Shown here in pieces: positions 7,836-14,117 of a DNA stretch of 17,253 nucleotides. Positions within the stretch are counted from its first letter, which is position 1. Every line of letters starts with the position of its first letter. The notes beneath the pieces are model-generated. The model searched no databases and had not been told where the DNA came from. It was given only the letters and a program-made list of their open reading frames with translations. Position numbers and translations under genes: made by a program. Source of the DNA: Mageeibacillus sp. UBA3708 (GTDB lineage: Bacteria; Bacillota; Clostridia; Saccharofermentanales; Saccharofermentanaceae); the NCBI GenBank assembly GCA_002371375.1, contig DFIB01000067.1, positions 1 through 17,253 of the forward strand. Reading direction: 5' to 3'.

Positions 7836-8036
7836 ATGAAGAGGATCTGTAAAGGCAAAGCCGGATATACACTTATTGAGATGGTTCTTGTTATTGCAAT
7901 TATTGTCATATTAGCTTCAGTTCTTGTTCTCACTGTCGGTACATTCCTTACCAGAGCGAAGAATGCTGCATCCTCAGTAAGTCTTCACAATTGGTCAATA
8001 TCATCAATTGATGCGGAAGTTCAGACACAACTCTGA
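7836..8036 (+). CDS. Minimal type IV prepilin 2 (paralogue of prepilin 1)
   Basis: This is a prepilin of 66 aa. The leader MKRICKGKAG is followed by YTLIEM, so cleavage after G10 puts Tyr, not the usual Phe, at mature position 1; Glu stays at position 5. The mature chain is 56 residues and lacks a globular domain. Residues 30-47 of the mature protein (RAKNAASSVSLHNWSISS) are identical to pilin 1, although 11 of those 18 codons differ synonymously, so the duplication is old and the protein block is under purifying selection. Position 27 is Phe where pilin 1 has Tyr. Leu and Ile codons are more mixed (ATT, ATA, TTA, CTT) than in pilin 1, which hints at lower expression. It could be a second structural subunit or an alternative major pilin used under other conditions. 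Confidence 0.88.
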   Translation: MKRICKGKAGYTLIEMVLVIAIIVILASVLVLTVGTFLTRAKNAASSVSLHNWSISSIDAEVQTQL

Positions 8037-8065
8037 AGGATTGTTTATCTATAGTTGCCGTTCAA

Positions 8066-8093
8066 ACAAATTTTAACAAATTGTTAATTTTGT
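8066..8093 (+). repeat. AT-rich palindrome upstream of the pilin-3 promoter
   Basis: TTAACAA (8073-8079) and TTGTTAA (8081-8087) form an inverted repeat around one A, extended by outer arms ACAAA (8066-8070) and TTTGT (8089-8093) across a small asymmetric internal loop. It ends 2 nt before the -35 at 8095. It lacks a GC stem and a clean T-run, so it looks more like a protein-binding site than a terminator; the regulator is unknown. Confidence 0.4.
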
Positions 8094-8094
8094 G

Positions 8095-8123
8095 TTGAAA
8101 AAATGAAATGCAGCAAGTATAAT
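8095..8123 (+). promoter_or_regulatory. Promoter of the pilin-3/minor-pilin unit
   Basis: TTGAAA (8095-8100, 5 of 6) and TATAAT (8118-8123, perfect) are separated by 17 bp. Unlike the two upstream pilin promoters it has no TG extension and a different -35, so it may be regulated separately. Predicted start is near 8130. Confidence 0.75.
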
Positions 8124-8158
8124 TTAGAAGTAAGAAAATATTGTTCAGGAGGCACTGT

Positions 8159-8374
8159 ATGCGCAGACTGATAAAAAGCAGAAGAGGTTTCACATTGGTC
8201 GAGATCGTTTTGGTTATAGCGATCATTATTATTTTGGCCAGTGTAACGGCATTAAGCGTTGCAGATATATTGAATCGTCAGAAAGCTGCTTCTACTTCCG
8301 TTCAGAATGCTGTTTCCAGCGCGAAAGAGAATATCAGCGTAAGAGAGAATAAGTTAAGCGCTTACGGTTTCTGA
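8159..8374 (+). CDS. Small type IV prepilin 3
   Basis: This is a prepilin of 71 aa, with the ATG at 8159 set by AGGAGG (8147-8152) six nt upstream; an in-frame TTG at 8141 lies before that site and is not used. The leader MRRLIKSRRG is followed by FTLVEI (G10/F11, Glu at +5). The mature chain is 61 residues: a hydrophobic helix, then a charged, Ser- and Lys-rich amphipathic tail (SAKENISVRENK) and Y-G-F at the end. It shares the helix with pilins 1 and 2 but not their conserved RAKNAASS block. It heads a unit with two larger minor pilins; the next gene begins 10 nt after its stop. I infer a minor pilin or initiation-complex role, but a third structural subunit cannot be excluded. Confidence 0.85.
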   Translation: MRRLIKSRRGFTLVEIVLVIAIIIILASVTALSVADILNRQKAASTSVQNAVSSAKENISVRENKLSAYGF

Positions 8375-8384
8375 GGAGGATGAT

Positions 8385-9041
8385 ATGACACGAGTATTTA
8401 AGTTAGAACAGAGGGCTACAAAGAAAGGCTTTACCTTGCTTGAGGTAATACTTTCCGTTGCTATTATGCTTATACTGACAACTATGATGATGAATGGATT
8501 TGCCGCAACTATGTCATATTCATATCATACATCTGTGTATGCTTCCTCTGCTGCCACAAATTATTCGAATGCACTGAGTAAACTTGCTACTAAATCAAGT
8601 TCAGCTTTTGATGCTTATAAGGACATGGGCAAGGCAGGATCTGAGACGAAGAAGATTACAATTGCCAGGACAAACAGCGGATTCAATAACCCTTCCCTCT
8701 ACAAAACAATGAATGTTGAAGTATACAGGGAGAATGGCGGTGCTATCGCAGCACAAAATGCCGGATATCGCAGTCAGGTTGAGAATTATGGTGAGAAGGC
8801 AGACGGAACATATGCCAATAACAGATCATCATTCTACTATTACCCTAATTACATCACTGATACAACAACTGACGCAGACCGTGGGACACTTAGAGTGTAT
8901 AAATATAGCGGTACATACTGGTGGTGCAGAAAGACTGTCAATCCTTCTACTGGCGCGGTAACTGTAACTAAGGTAAAGCAGGTTAATGCTGCTACAACTA
9001 CAACTTCGACTTCGACAGAAGAGTCTTCAGGTAATAATTGA
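8385..9041 (+). CDS. Minor type IV prepilin, PilV/pseudopilin-like
   Basis: This is a prepilin of 218 aa. GAGGAGG overlaps the end of pilin 3 and precedes the ATG, so translation is probably coupled. A 15-residue leader ends KKG, followed by F16-TLLEV with Glu at +5 and a hydrophobic helix to about residue 43. The remaining 170 residues form a Ser-, Tyr- and Asn-rich soluble domain (many Y-x-Y and Y-Y pairs) and end in a Thr/Ser/Glu low-complexity tail (TTTTSTSTEESS). Layout resembles PilV/GspI-type minor pilins, which seed assembly or sit at the pilus tip; the C-terminal domain itself is not recognised. Confidence 0.82.
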   Translation: MTRVFKLEQRATKKGFTLLEVILSVAIMLILTTMMMNGFAATMSYSYHTSVYASSAATNYSNALSKLATKSSSAFDAYKDMGKAGSETKKITIARTNSGFNNPSLYKTMNVEVYRENGGAIAAQNAGYRSQVENYGEKADGTYANNRSSFYYYPNYITDTTTDADRGTLRVYKYSGTYWWCRKTVNPSTGAVTVTKVKQVNAATTTTSTSTEESSGNN

Positions 9042-9059
9042 TAAGAGAGGGTGCAATCT

Positions 9060-9632
9060 ATGAGAATTAAGAATAAGAGCAAAAAAGGTTTTACTCTCAT
9101 TGAGATGATGCTGTCAATAGCGATTGTTACTATTGTCAGTGGTTGCTTGGTATCTTTGGTAGTCGGAATCAAGGATTCATATATGAATACATATAATTCT
9201 GATGACTCTGCTGACTATGCGATGCTTTATGGCAAGTGGCTTGAGAATTCCGTGCTTTCTACTGTTCAGAAATCAGAAGGATTAGCAAAAGGCACGTTTA
9301 CATGGGAAGTGTCAGGCTCAGTATTATCCAAATCGGGAACGGGCGGAACAGATACATTAAATCTTAATCAGATGAAGGTTACTCCTAAGGGTAAATCTGT
9401 TCCGGTAGATAAATGGAAGATTACCATGGAATTTGATAAGACTATTAATATGACAAAGACATCTTCCGGAGCTACTAAAGGAATGATCAATTACACCATT
9501 AAGGTTTATGACAATTATTATGATCCTAATGCTCCTCTTAAGTGTACATATTCCGGCGGTTTCCTTGTGCCTCATTTTGATAACGGAACAATAACGTCAG
9601 ACGGTAACAAATTGACATTTACAGTATCATAA
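9060..9632 (+). CDS. Minor type IV prepilin, PilW/GspJ-like
   Basis: This is a prepilin of 190 aa from the ATG at 9060. GAGAGG (9045-9050) is 9 nt upstream, so the ATG is preferred over an in-frame GTG at 9051. The leader MRIKNKSKKG is followed by FTLIEMM (G10/F11, Glu at +5). The helix carries an unusual GC pair (Gly-Cys, SGCLVSL). The soluble part (about 150 residues) has TFTWEVSGSVLSK and YTIKVYDNYYDP, suggesting a beta-rich fold like GspJ/PilW, but I do not recognise it firmly. It is the last gene of the pilin cassette, 18 nt after the preceding gene and followed by a terminator. Confidence 0.8.
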   Translation: MRIKNKSKKGFTLIEMMLSIAIVTIVSGCLVSLVVGIKDSYMNTYNSDDSADYAMLYGKWLENSVLSTVQKSEGLAKGTFTWEVSGSVLSKSGTGGTDTLNLNQMKVTPKGKSVPVDKWKITMEFDKTINMTKTSSGATKGMINYTIKVYDNYYDPNAPLKCTYSGGFLVPHFDNGTITSDGNKLTFTVS

Positions 9633-9653
9633 GAGGATTTAGACAACGATTTT

Positions 9654-9690
9654 AAAGAGGTGCCTCCGACTGGCACCTCTTTTCATTCTT
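9654..9690 (+). terminator. Terminator of the pilin cassette
   Basis: AAAGAGGTGCC (9654-9664) pairs with GGCACCTCTTT (9672-9682) around a 7-nt loop, followed by T-rich sequence. It marks the 3' end of the T4P locus. Confidence 0.9.
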
Positions 9691-9720
9691 GCAAATATGG
9701 TGCATATCTTGAATTTACTG

Positions 9721-9749
9721 TTGACAAATGAATAATGCCAACATATAAT
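9721..9749 (+). promoter_or_regulatory. Consensus promoter of the tRNA-Gly gene
   Basis: TTGACA (9721-9726) and TATAAT (9744-9749) are both perfect and exactly 17 bp apart, as expected for a strongly expressed stable RNA gene. The mature tRNA begins 15 nt after the -10. Confidence 0.9.
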
Positions 9750-9764
9750 TATAAAGCTGTTAAC

Positions 9765-9839
9765 GCGGGATTAACTCAGTGGTAGAGTGTCACCTTGCCA
9801 AGGTGAAAGTCGCGAGTTCGAGTCTCGTATCCCGCTCCA
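9765..9839 (+). tRNA. tRNA-Gly (anticodon GCC), CCA encoded
   Basis: Acceptor arms GCGGGAT (9765-9771) and ATCCCGC (9829-9835) pair perfectly, with T as discriminator (9836) and CCA at 9837-9839. The anticodon stem TCACC/GGTGA (9790-9794, 9802-9806) encloses the loop TTGCCAA with anticodon GCC at 9797-9799. The T arm is GCGAG-TTCGAGT-CTCGT with one terminal G-U pair. The D arm holds ACTC, AGTGGTA, GAGT. All canonical elements are intact, so it reads as a functional gene. Confidence 0.97.
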
Positions 9840-9842
9840 CTG

Positions 9843-9872
9843 AAGCTCCGATTTGTTCGGAGCTTTTTCTTT
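9843..9872 (+). terminator. Terminator of tRNA-Gly
   Basis: AAGCTCCG (9843-9850) pairs with CGGAGCTT (9858-9865) around a 7-nt loop and runs into TTTCTTT. It begins 3 nt after the CCA end. Confidence 0.88.
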
Positions 9873-9898
9873 ATCAGGCTCCTGAATTCGGTTATAAT
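9870..9898 (+). promoter_or_regulatory. Candidate promoter of the DUF362 gene
   Basis: A perfect TATAAT (9893-9898) lies 31 nt before the ATG. The hexamer 17 bp upstream (TTTATC, 9870-9875) is poor and overlaps the tRNA terminator tail. The -10 is therefore the main evidence. Confidence 0.5.
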
Positions 9899-9928
9899 CA
9901 TATATATGGCAAAAGGGAGGACTGGCAT

Positions 9929-10819
9929 ATGAGTTCAAAAGTATATTTCACGAAGACGATCACTCCGGAAAAAGTTGTTGAGATGTTTAACATTATAGAT
10001 AGAGATCTTCCGGGCAGGGTAGCTGTCAAAGTGCACTCAGGTGAGGACGGTAATCAGAACTATCTCCATCCCGAGTTCTGGAAGCCTGTGGTCGACCGCG
10101 TGAGCGGGACTATCGTTGAATGCAATACTGCTTACGGCGGAGAACGCAATACTACGGCAAAGCACAGACGTCTTCTCAAGAAGCACAAGTGGACAGATGT
10201 CTTCGATGTTGATCTCATGGATGCAGAAGGTCCCGACATTGAGATACCCGTCGGACCTGATGCAGTCCACCTGAAGTCAGACATTATGGGTAAGACGTTC
10301 AATAACTATGATTCCATGCTTGTTCTGTCACATTTCAAGGGACATCCCATGGGTGGCTTCGGAGGTGCGCTGAAGCAACTGTCTATAGGGTGCAGTTCTA
10401 CTGCCGGTAAGTGCAATATTCATTCTGCAGGCAAATATACGAAGGCTGAAGATCAGGATGTTATCTGGGATGATCTTCCTCCGCAGGATCATTTCCTGGA
10501 GTCAATGGCTGAAGCTGCAGGTGCGGTTGTGGATCATTTCGGAGGGAATATGGTGTTCATCAATGTTATGAGCAACCTGTCCGTCGACTGTGACTGCTGT
10601 GCGATCGCTGAGGATCCCTGCATGGATGACATAGGCATATTGGTATCACTTGATCCTGTGGCCATAGATCAGGCCTGTGTTGATCTTGTATATAATTCAA
10701 AGGACAAGGGGCGCGATCATTTTGTCGAGAGGATAGAGACCAGACACGGGATCCATACGATCGAGCGTGCATCTGAGATCAATGTCGGATCAAGGGAATA
10801 TGAGCTGATCGAGGTATGA
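9929..10819 (+). CDS. DUF362 family protein
   Basis: This protein is 296 aa from the ATG at 9929, with GGGAGG (9915-9920) 8 nt upstream; the frame is open back into the tRNA, but that part is not coding. The family is recognised by SHFKGHPMGGFGGALKQ at 134-150, by K34 in VAVKVHSGE, and by the block CDCC (221-224) ... DDIGILVSLDPVAIDQAC (233-250). DUF362 proteins are of unsettled function and often carry or sit beside ferredoxin-type Fe-S domains. None is present here, but six cysteines (155, 162, 221, 223, 224, 231) cluster near the conserved core and could bind metal or a cluster. There is no signal peptide or membrane segment, so it should be cytoplasmic. It stands alone and converges with the TetR gene, with 4 bp between their stops. 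I cannot assign a reaction. Confidence 0.85.
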   Translation: MSSKVYFTKTITPEKVVEMFNIIDRDLPGRVAVKVHSGEDGNQNYLHPEFWKPVVDRVSGTIVECNTAYGGERNTTAKHRRLLKKHKWTDVFDVDLMDAEGPDIEIPVGPDAVHLKSDIMGKTFNNYDSMLVLSHFKGHPMGGFGGALKQLSIGCSSTAGKCNIHSAGKYTKAEDQDVIWDDLPPQDHFLESMAEAAGAVVDHFGGNMVFINVMSNLSVDCDCCAIAEDPCMDDIGILVSLDPVAIDQACVDLVYNSKDKGRDHFVERIETRHGIHTIERASEINVGSREYELIEV

Positions 10820-10823
10820 CATA

Positions 10824-11375
10824 TTACTCCCGGGAGACTCTCTTAACTATCTCTTCAGGGATGCCGGAGTAGATCTTTAAGAGTCTTGCGAGGTTATCCT
10901 TGATGTTAGAGCTCATTCCTGTAGACATCCAGTCGACGATGAGACCGAAGAGAAGGCATTTATAATACTTGATCAGTATCTCAAGATCTTCCTCGGATAC
11001 ATTATTGCCTTCACAGAGCTTTGTAAGGTACCTGCGCACCAGATGCTCAAGGATTCTGAGGAAGTACTGTTCGAAGATATCCCTGTTGCCGGTGTTGTAC
11101 AGATGCATCACCAGCTTTTTGTTCGTGAGCGCGAATTCTGCCGCCACATTAAGACACTCCTCAAGCGATTCGATATTCTCATTCCCGGCGAAAATATGCT
11201 CTGCATCCTCACACACCACATCTTCAATGAGGGTGGGGAGGTCGGCATAGTGATAATAAAAGGAATTGCGGTTGATCCCTGCACGGCCGACAATATCCTT
11301 AACGGTAACCTGTGATAAGGGCCGCTCCTCAAGGATATTCCTGAAAGTTAACTTGATCAGTTGTTTTGTGTTCAT
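10824..11375 (-). CDS. TetR/AcrR family transcriptional regulator
   Basis: This is a one-component repressor type protein of 183 aa. The N-terminal helix-turn-helix is at about 22-42 (QVTVKDIVGRAGINRNSFYYHY), the classic TetR signature ending F-Y-Y-H-Y. The remaining about 135 residues form an all-helical ligand/dimer domain that includes LLFGLIVDWMSTGM. It lies downstream of the YhgE/Pip gene on the same strand, separated by 81 bp containing a terminator and its own promoter, and it is convergent with the DUF362 gene. No Shine-Dalgarno is visible before the ATG, and the -10 ends only 6 nt upstream of it, so the message may be leaderless. Regulation of itself and possibly of YhgE is inferred from the palindrome in its promoter and from gene position; the ligand is unknown. 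Confidence 0.92.
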   Translation of the reverse strand: MNTKQLIKLTFRNILEERPLSQVTVKDIVGRAGINRNSFYYHYADLPTLIEDVVCEDAEHIFAGNENIESLEECLNVAAEFALTNKKLVMHLYNTGNRDIFEQYFLRILEHLVRRYLTKLCEGNNVSEEDLEILIKYYKCLLFGLIVDWMSTGMSSNIKDNLARLLKIYSGIPEEIVKRVSRE

Positions 11376-11381
11376 ACACTA

Positions 11382-11409
11382 ATTTTAATGCTTTTGCGGC
11401 AAAAAGCAA
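11382..11409 (-). promoter_or_regulatory. TetR gene promoter with an operator-like palindrome
   Basis: Read on the minus strand, TTGCTT (11409-11404) and TAAAAT (11387-11382, 5 of 6) are 16 bp apart. The spacer holds the palindrome TTTTGC-C-GCAAAA (11404-11392), placed so that a bound dimer would block the promoter. This is the usual position of a TetR-type self-repression site. The -35 is weak. Confidence 0.5.
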
Positions 11410-11433
11410 AACGCTGCCCCCGGAGGGACAGCG
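11401..11433 (-). terminator. Terminator after the YhgE/Pip gene
   Basis: On the minus strand CGCTGTCCC (11433-11425) pairs with GGGGCAGCG (11420-11412) with one G-U pair and a 4-nt TCCG loop, followed by TTTTGCTTTTT. The T-run overlaps the TetR promoter. Confidence 0.85.
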
Positions 11434-11456
11434 CCAAAAATAAGGATATTGGGAAA

Positions 11457-14084
11457 TCAGGCAAATCCTTTCTCTTCCATCCAGTGATAGAGATCGGTCT
11501 TACCGAGCTTCTCTTTCCTGCCACGGATGAGGAAGAGGATAACTGTAAGTACGGAAGATACCGCGAATATACCGAGCAGAACTCCTATGCACTCCGGGAA
11601 CGGCTCGCCTCCGCCTATGGCACTTCTGAATGCTTGTACAGTATATGTGAACGGCATGAATCTGTTGAGACCAGCTGCCAGAGGACCGGATACCTCGATG
11701 GGGTAGGTTCCTGCAGAACCCGCGAGCTGGAGCACCATGAATATCAGCATTACGAAGCTTCCGACCTTGCCCATGAGTACATTGAAAAAGTACATGATGG
11801 ACATGAATGCAACAGAAGTCAGGCATGCGACCGATATGGTCTGTCCGATCCTTGCCGGCTCAAAGCCGAGCGCGAAATGAAGGATGCCTACGAGCACAAC
11901 GGCTTGGATGATGGCCATGGGGTAGAGGACACTTGCCTTAGACAGCCACCAGGAGAATCCTGAAGTCAGTCTATCATGTTTTGTCAGAGGATACATCAGG
12001 CAGAATGCCAGGCAGGCAACCCAGAGTCCAACGGACATCATATATGCTGCCATCGCATGTCCGTTGTCCACAACATTTGTCAGTTTGGTCTCTTCAAGAA
12101 CTACAGGGTTAGAGAACATAGCGGCATTTGCATCAGATCTGGCGGTACCTGATATCTCGTCAGCGCCTCCCTGCAGGGAATCGCGGAGTTTCTCTGTTCC
12201 TGAAGACAGCTCGGGAACGGATCCAGCAAGAGTGTTTGTACCGGTGCTGAGCTTGTCAGAACCCTTATCGAGCTTTGCAGCTCCGGTGTTCAGGCTCGAA
12301 GCGCCGTTAGCAAGTGATGCTGCACCCTCCGCTATCTTATCGTTGTTCGACACGAGAGTATTTGCACCGTCAGACAGCTCTGAAGCGCCATTCAGAGCGT
12401 CACCCGCGCCGGAGTTGAGCTGTGATGCGCCGTCGGCGAGTGCGCGGGCACCGTTCTCAGCATCGGCGATTCCGCTGCCGAGACTACTTGCTCCGCTGCT
12501 TATCCTGTCTGCAGCTCCCGCCACTGTATTGGCACCCGTGTTGACATCCTGCGCGCCCGCTGAGAGTGCCGTTGCTCCTTCGGACAGGGAGGTGGCACCT
12601 GCTGCAAGTTTATTGATCCCGTCAGACAGTGACGGTACGGCATTGTTAAGATCGGATGCACCCTTATCCAGGGCCATGGCACCGTTTGTGAGTGCAGTAC
12701 TGTTGTTATCAAGAGTCTTGAGTCCGTCTTCAAGAGATGCTGCGCCCTGATCGAGTGTCTGAACAGTCTTATCGATCCCGGCGATGTTTGAATTGAATGA
12801 CGAATAACCGTTCTTGAGGCTTGCAAGCCCGTCAGCCAGTGCTTTTATATTGGGATCGTCGGACGATGACGCTATATTTGATGCAAGGGCTGACAGGGAA
12901 TCAATATTGTTCTTGATGTTTCCTGATGCCGCATTGAGAGAAGCCGTTCCCTGTGTCATCTTATCAAGGCCGCCTTTCAGCTGTGATGCTCCCGTAAGAG
13001 TATCAGATACTCCCTGTGTATAATCTGAAATGCCTTTGTTAAGGTTCGACGCACCCTGTGCGACGGAATTGATGCCTGATGCGAGGGCGGGCACCTGTCC
13101 CGACAGATCATTAAGACCCTGAGACAACGAAGCGGCTCCCTGTGACAGATTAGCAGCGCCGTCTGCCAGCTGCTTTGTTCCCTGTGCAAGGTCTGAAGCA
13201 CCTGTCGCCATTTGAGAAGAACCGTCAGCAAGAACGGCTGCGCCCTGTGAGAGCTGCGTTGTTCCGTCGGCAAGGTTCCTGGCACCTGATGCAAGTGACG
13301 TTGTTCCGTCATGAAGACCGTTAAGGCCGTCCTTGAGAGCCAGGGTTCCGTCATATACCTTTGTGGTTCCGTCAAGATAATCCTTGATACCGTTGTTGAA
13401 GGTTGCTGCGCCGTCCTTGAGCTTGGAGGCTCCGTCTGACAGATCAGATGCCCCTTTCGCCAGGTTCGAAGCGCCTTCGTTCAGATCGTTGACACCGTCG
13501 GTGAGTTTTTTCTCGCCGTCAAGCAGCTTTGAAGCGCCGTCGGCAGCGTCACCGAATCCGGTCCCGATCTGTCCGAGTTTATCATAAACGGACTTGGCAT
13601 AAGTCTCGGTGACTTTCTCCTGAAGGCTTAACTGCATCTTTGTCATTGCTGATTCGGACAGCTTCATGGCAATGTAATTGGTTGCGGGGTTTGTCTCATA
13701 CTTAAGCTCCATTTTGTGCGGATCGCTGTCCGTAACGGTAGCTGCGCTCTGCGAGAAATCCTCAGGTATCGTTACGACCATATAGTATTTACCGCTGCGT
13801 AGTCCGGCTTCCGCATCCTCCGTACTCACGAAACTGAAGTCAAGGGATGCGTCGCTCTTCAGATTATCCACAAGGTCTGACCCGACCGTCAGTTCCTTGC
13901 CGTCGTATTCCACAGGTTTATCGAGATTGACGACGGCTACGGGGAGCTTATCCAGTTCTCCGTAGGGATCCCACATCGATGCCAGGAAGAATCCTGCATA
14001 GATGGACGGGATCAGTATGATCGCCAGAAGCACGATGATCAGCATCGGATTGTGAAGCAATCTTTTCCATTCCTCTTTTATCAT
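11457..14084 (-). CDS. yhgE: YhgE/Pip family membrane protein with xxxLxxG heptads
   Basis: This protein is 875 aa with TAAGGAG upstream of the ATG. The family includes lactococcal phage-infection protein Pip, Bacillus YhgE and the type VII secretion protein EsaA; the molecular role of most members is unknown. The N-terminal membrane helix is at 13-35, followed by a conserved extracytoplasmic domain (about 40-170: LPVAVVNLDKPVEYDGKELT, GKYYMVVTIPEDFS). Residues 183-390 and 446-635 consist of xxxLxxG-type heptads (for example GASDLSDGASKLKDGA), broken by a non-repeat section. The C-terminal part has five predicted helices (about 678-699, 720-740, 750-770, 776-795, 832-853), an ABC-2-like topology. 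It is followed by a terminator and then the TetR gene, and is divergent from yfhO. In many Gram-positive genomes such genes lie beside TetR regulators, which supports control by the neighbour. Confidence 0.92.
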   Translation of the reverse strand: MIKEEWKRLLHNPMLIIVLLAIILIPSIYAGFFLASMWDPYGELDKLPVAVVNLDKPVEYDGKELTVGSDLVDNLKSDASLDFSFVSTEDAEAGLRSGKYYMVVTIPEDFSQSAATVTDSDPHKMELKYETNPATNYIAMKLSESAMTKMQLSLQEKVTETYAKSVYDKLGQIGTGFGDAADGASKLLDGEKKLTDGVNDLNEGASNLAKGASDLSDGASKLKDGAATFNNGIKDYLDGTTKVYDGTLALKDGLNGLHDGTTSLASGARNLADGTTQLSQGAAVLADGSSQMATGASDLAQGTKQLADGAANLSQGAASLSQGLNDLSGQVPALASGINSVAQGASNLNKGISDYTQGVSDTLTGASQLKGGLDKMTQGTASLNAASGNIKNNIDSLSALASNIASSSDDPNIKALADGLASLKNGYSSFNSNIAGIDKTVQTLDQGAASLEDGLKTLDNNSTALTNGAMALDKGASDLNNAVPSLSDGINKLAAGATSLSEGATALSAGAQDVNTGANTVAGAADRISSGASSLGSGIADAENGARALADGASQLNSGAGDALNGASELSDGANTLVSNNDKIAEGAASLANGASSLNTGAAKLDKGSDKLSTGTNTLAGSVPELSSGTEKLRDSLQGGADEISGTARSDANAAMFSNPVVLEETKLTNVVDNGHAMAAYMMSVGLWVACLAFCLMYPLTKHDRLTSGFSWWLSKASVLYPMAIIQAVVLVGILHFALGFEPARIGQTISVACLTSVAFMSIMYFFNVLMGKVGSFVMLIFMVLQLAGSAGTYPIEVSGPLAAGLNRFMPFTYTVQAFRSAIGGGEPFPECIGVLLGIFAVSSVLTVILFLIRGRKEKLGKTDLYHWMEEKGFA
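12180..13538 (-). repeat. Coding repeat: two arms of xxxLxxG heptads
   Basis: The section encodes residues 183-635 of the YhgE/Pip protein: arm 1 (183-390, bases 12915-13538), a non-repeat linker (391-445, bases 12750-12914) and arm 2 (446-635, bases 12180-12749). The repeat unit is 21 bp encoding heptads with Gly, hydrophobic and Asp/Ser/Ala positions, degenerate at the DNA level. It creates long open frames on the opposite strand that are not genes. Confidence 0.85.
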
Positions 14085-14117
14085 TTTGAATCACTCCTTA
14101 TTTTTGATATCACCGAT

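Noticed and set aside
7433..8036. Electrically conductive pili based on short pilin length
   Set aside because: Only three aromatic residues occur in 56 and the gaps between them are wide (1, 27, 43), unlike the aromatic-rich Geobacter PilA; length alone does not support the claim.
9765..9839. tRNA-Gly as an integration site for a mobile element carrying the downstream genes
   Set aside because: No repeat of the tRNA 3' end and no integrase or other mobility gene was seen downstream in the window.
9779..9928. Extension of the DUF362 reading frame upstream into the tRNA gene
   Set aside because: The open frame overlaps tRNA-Gly, its terminator and a -10 box; GGGAGG and the ATG at 9929 define the start.
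10827..10836. Perfect palindrome CTCCCGGGAG at the convergent gene ends as a bidirectional terminator
   Set aside because: It has no loop and no T-run on either side and lies within the last codons of the TetR gene; probably coincidental.
11361..11963. A 200-codon plus-strand open frame across the TetR-yhgE gap
   Set aside because: It runs antisense through the end of yhgE and through the terminator, has no ribosome site, and has a His/Glu/Arg-rich composition typical of a shadow frame.
12064..12750. A 228-codon plus-strand open frame inside the YhgE/Pip gene
   Set aside because: It is the antisense of the heptad-repeat arm; the repeating Ala/Pro/Ser pattern mirrors the repeat and there is no ribosome site or recognisable domain.
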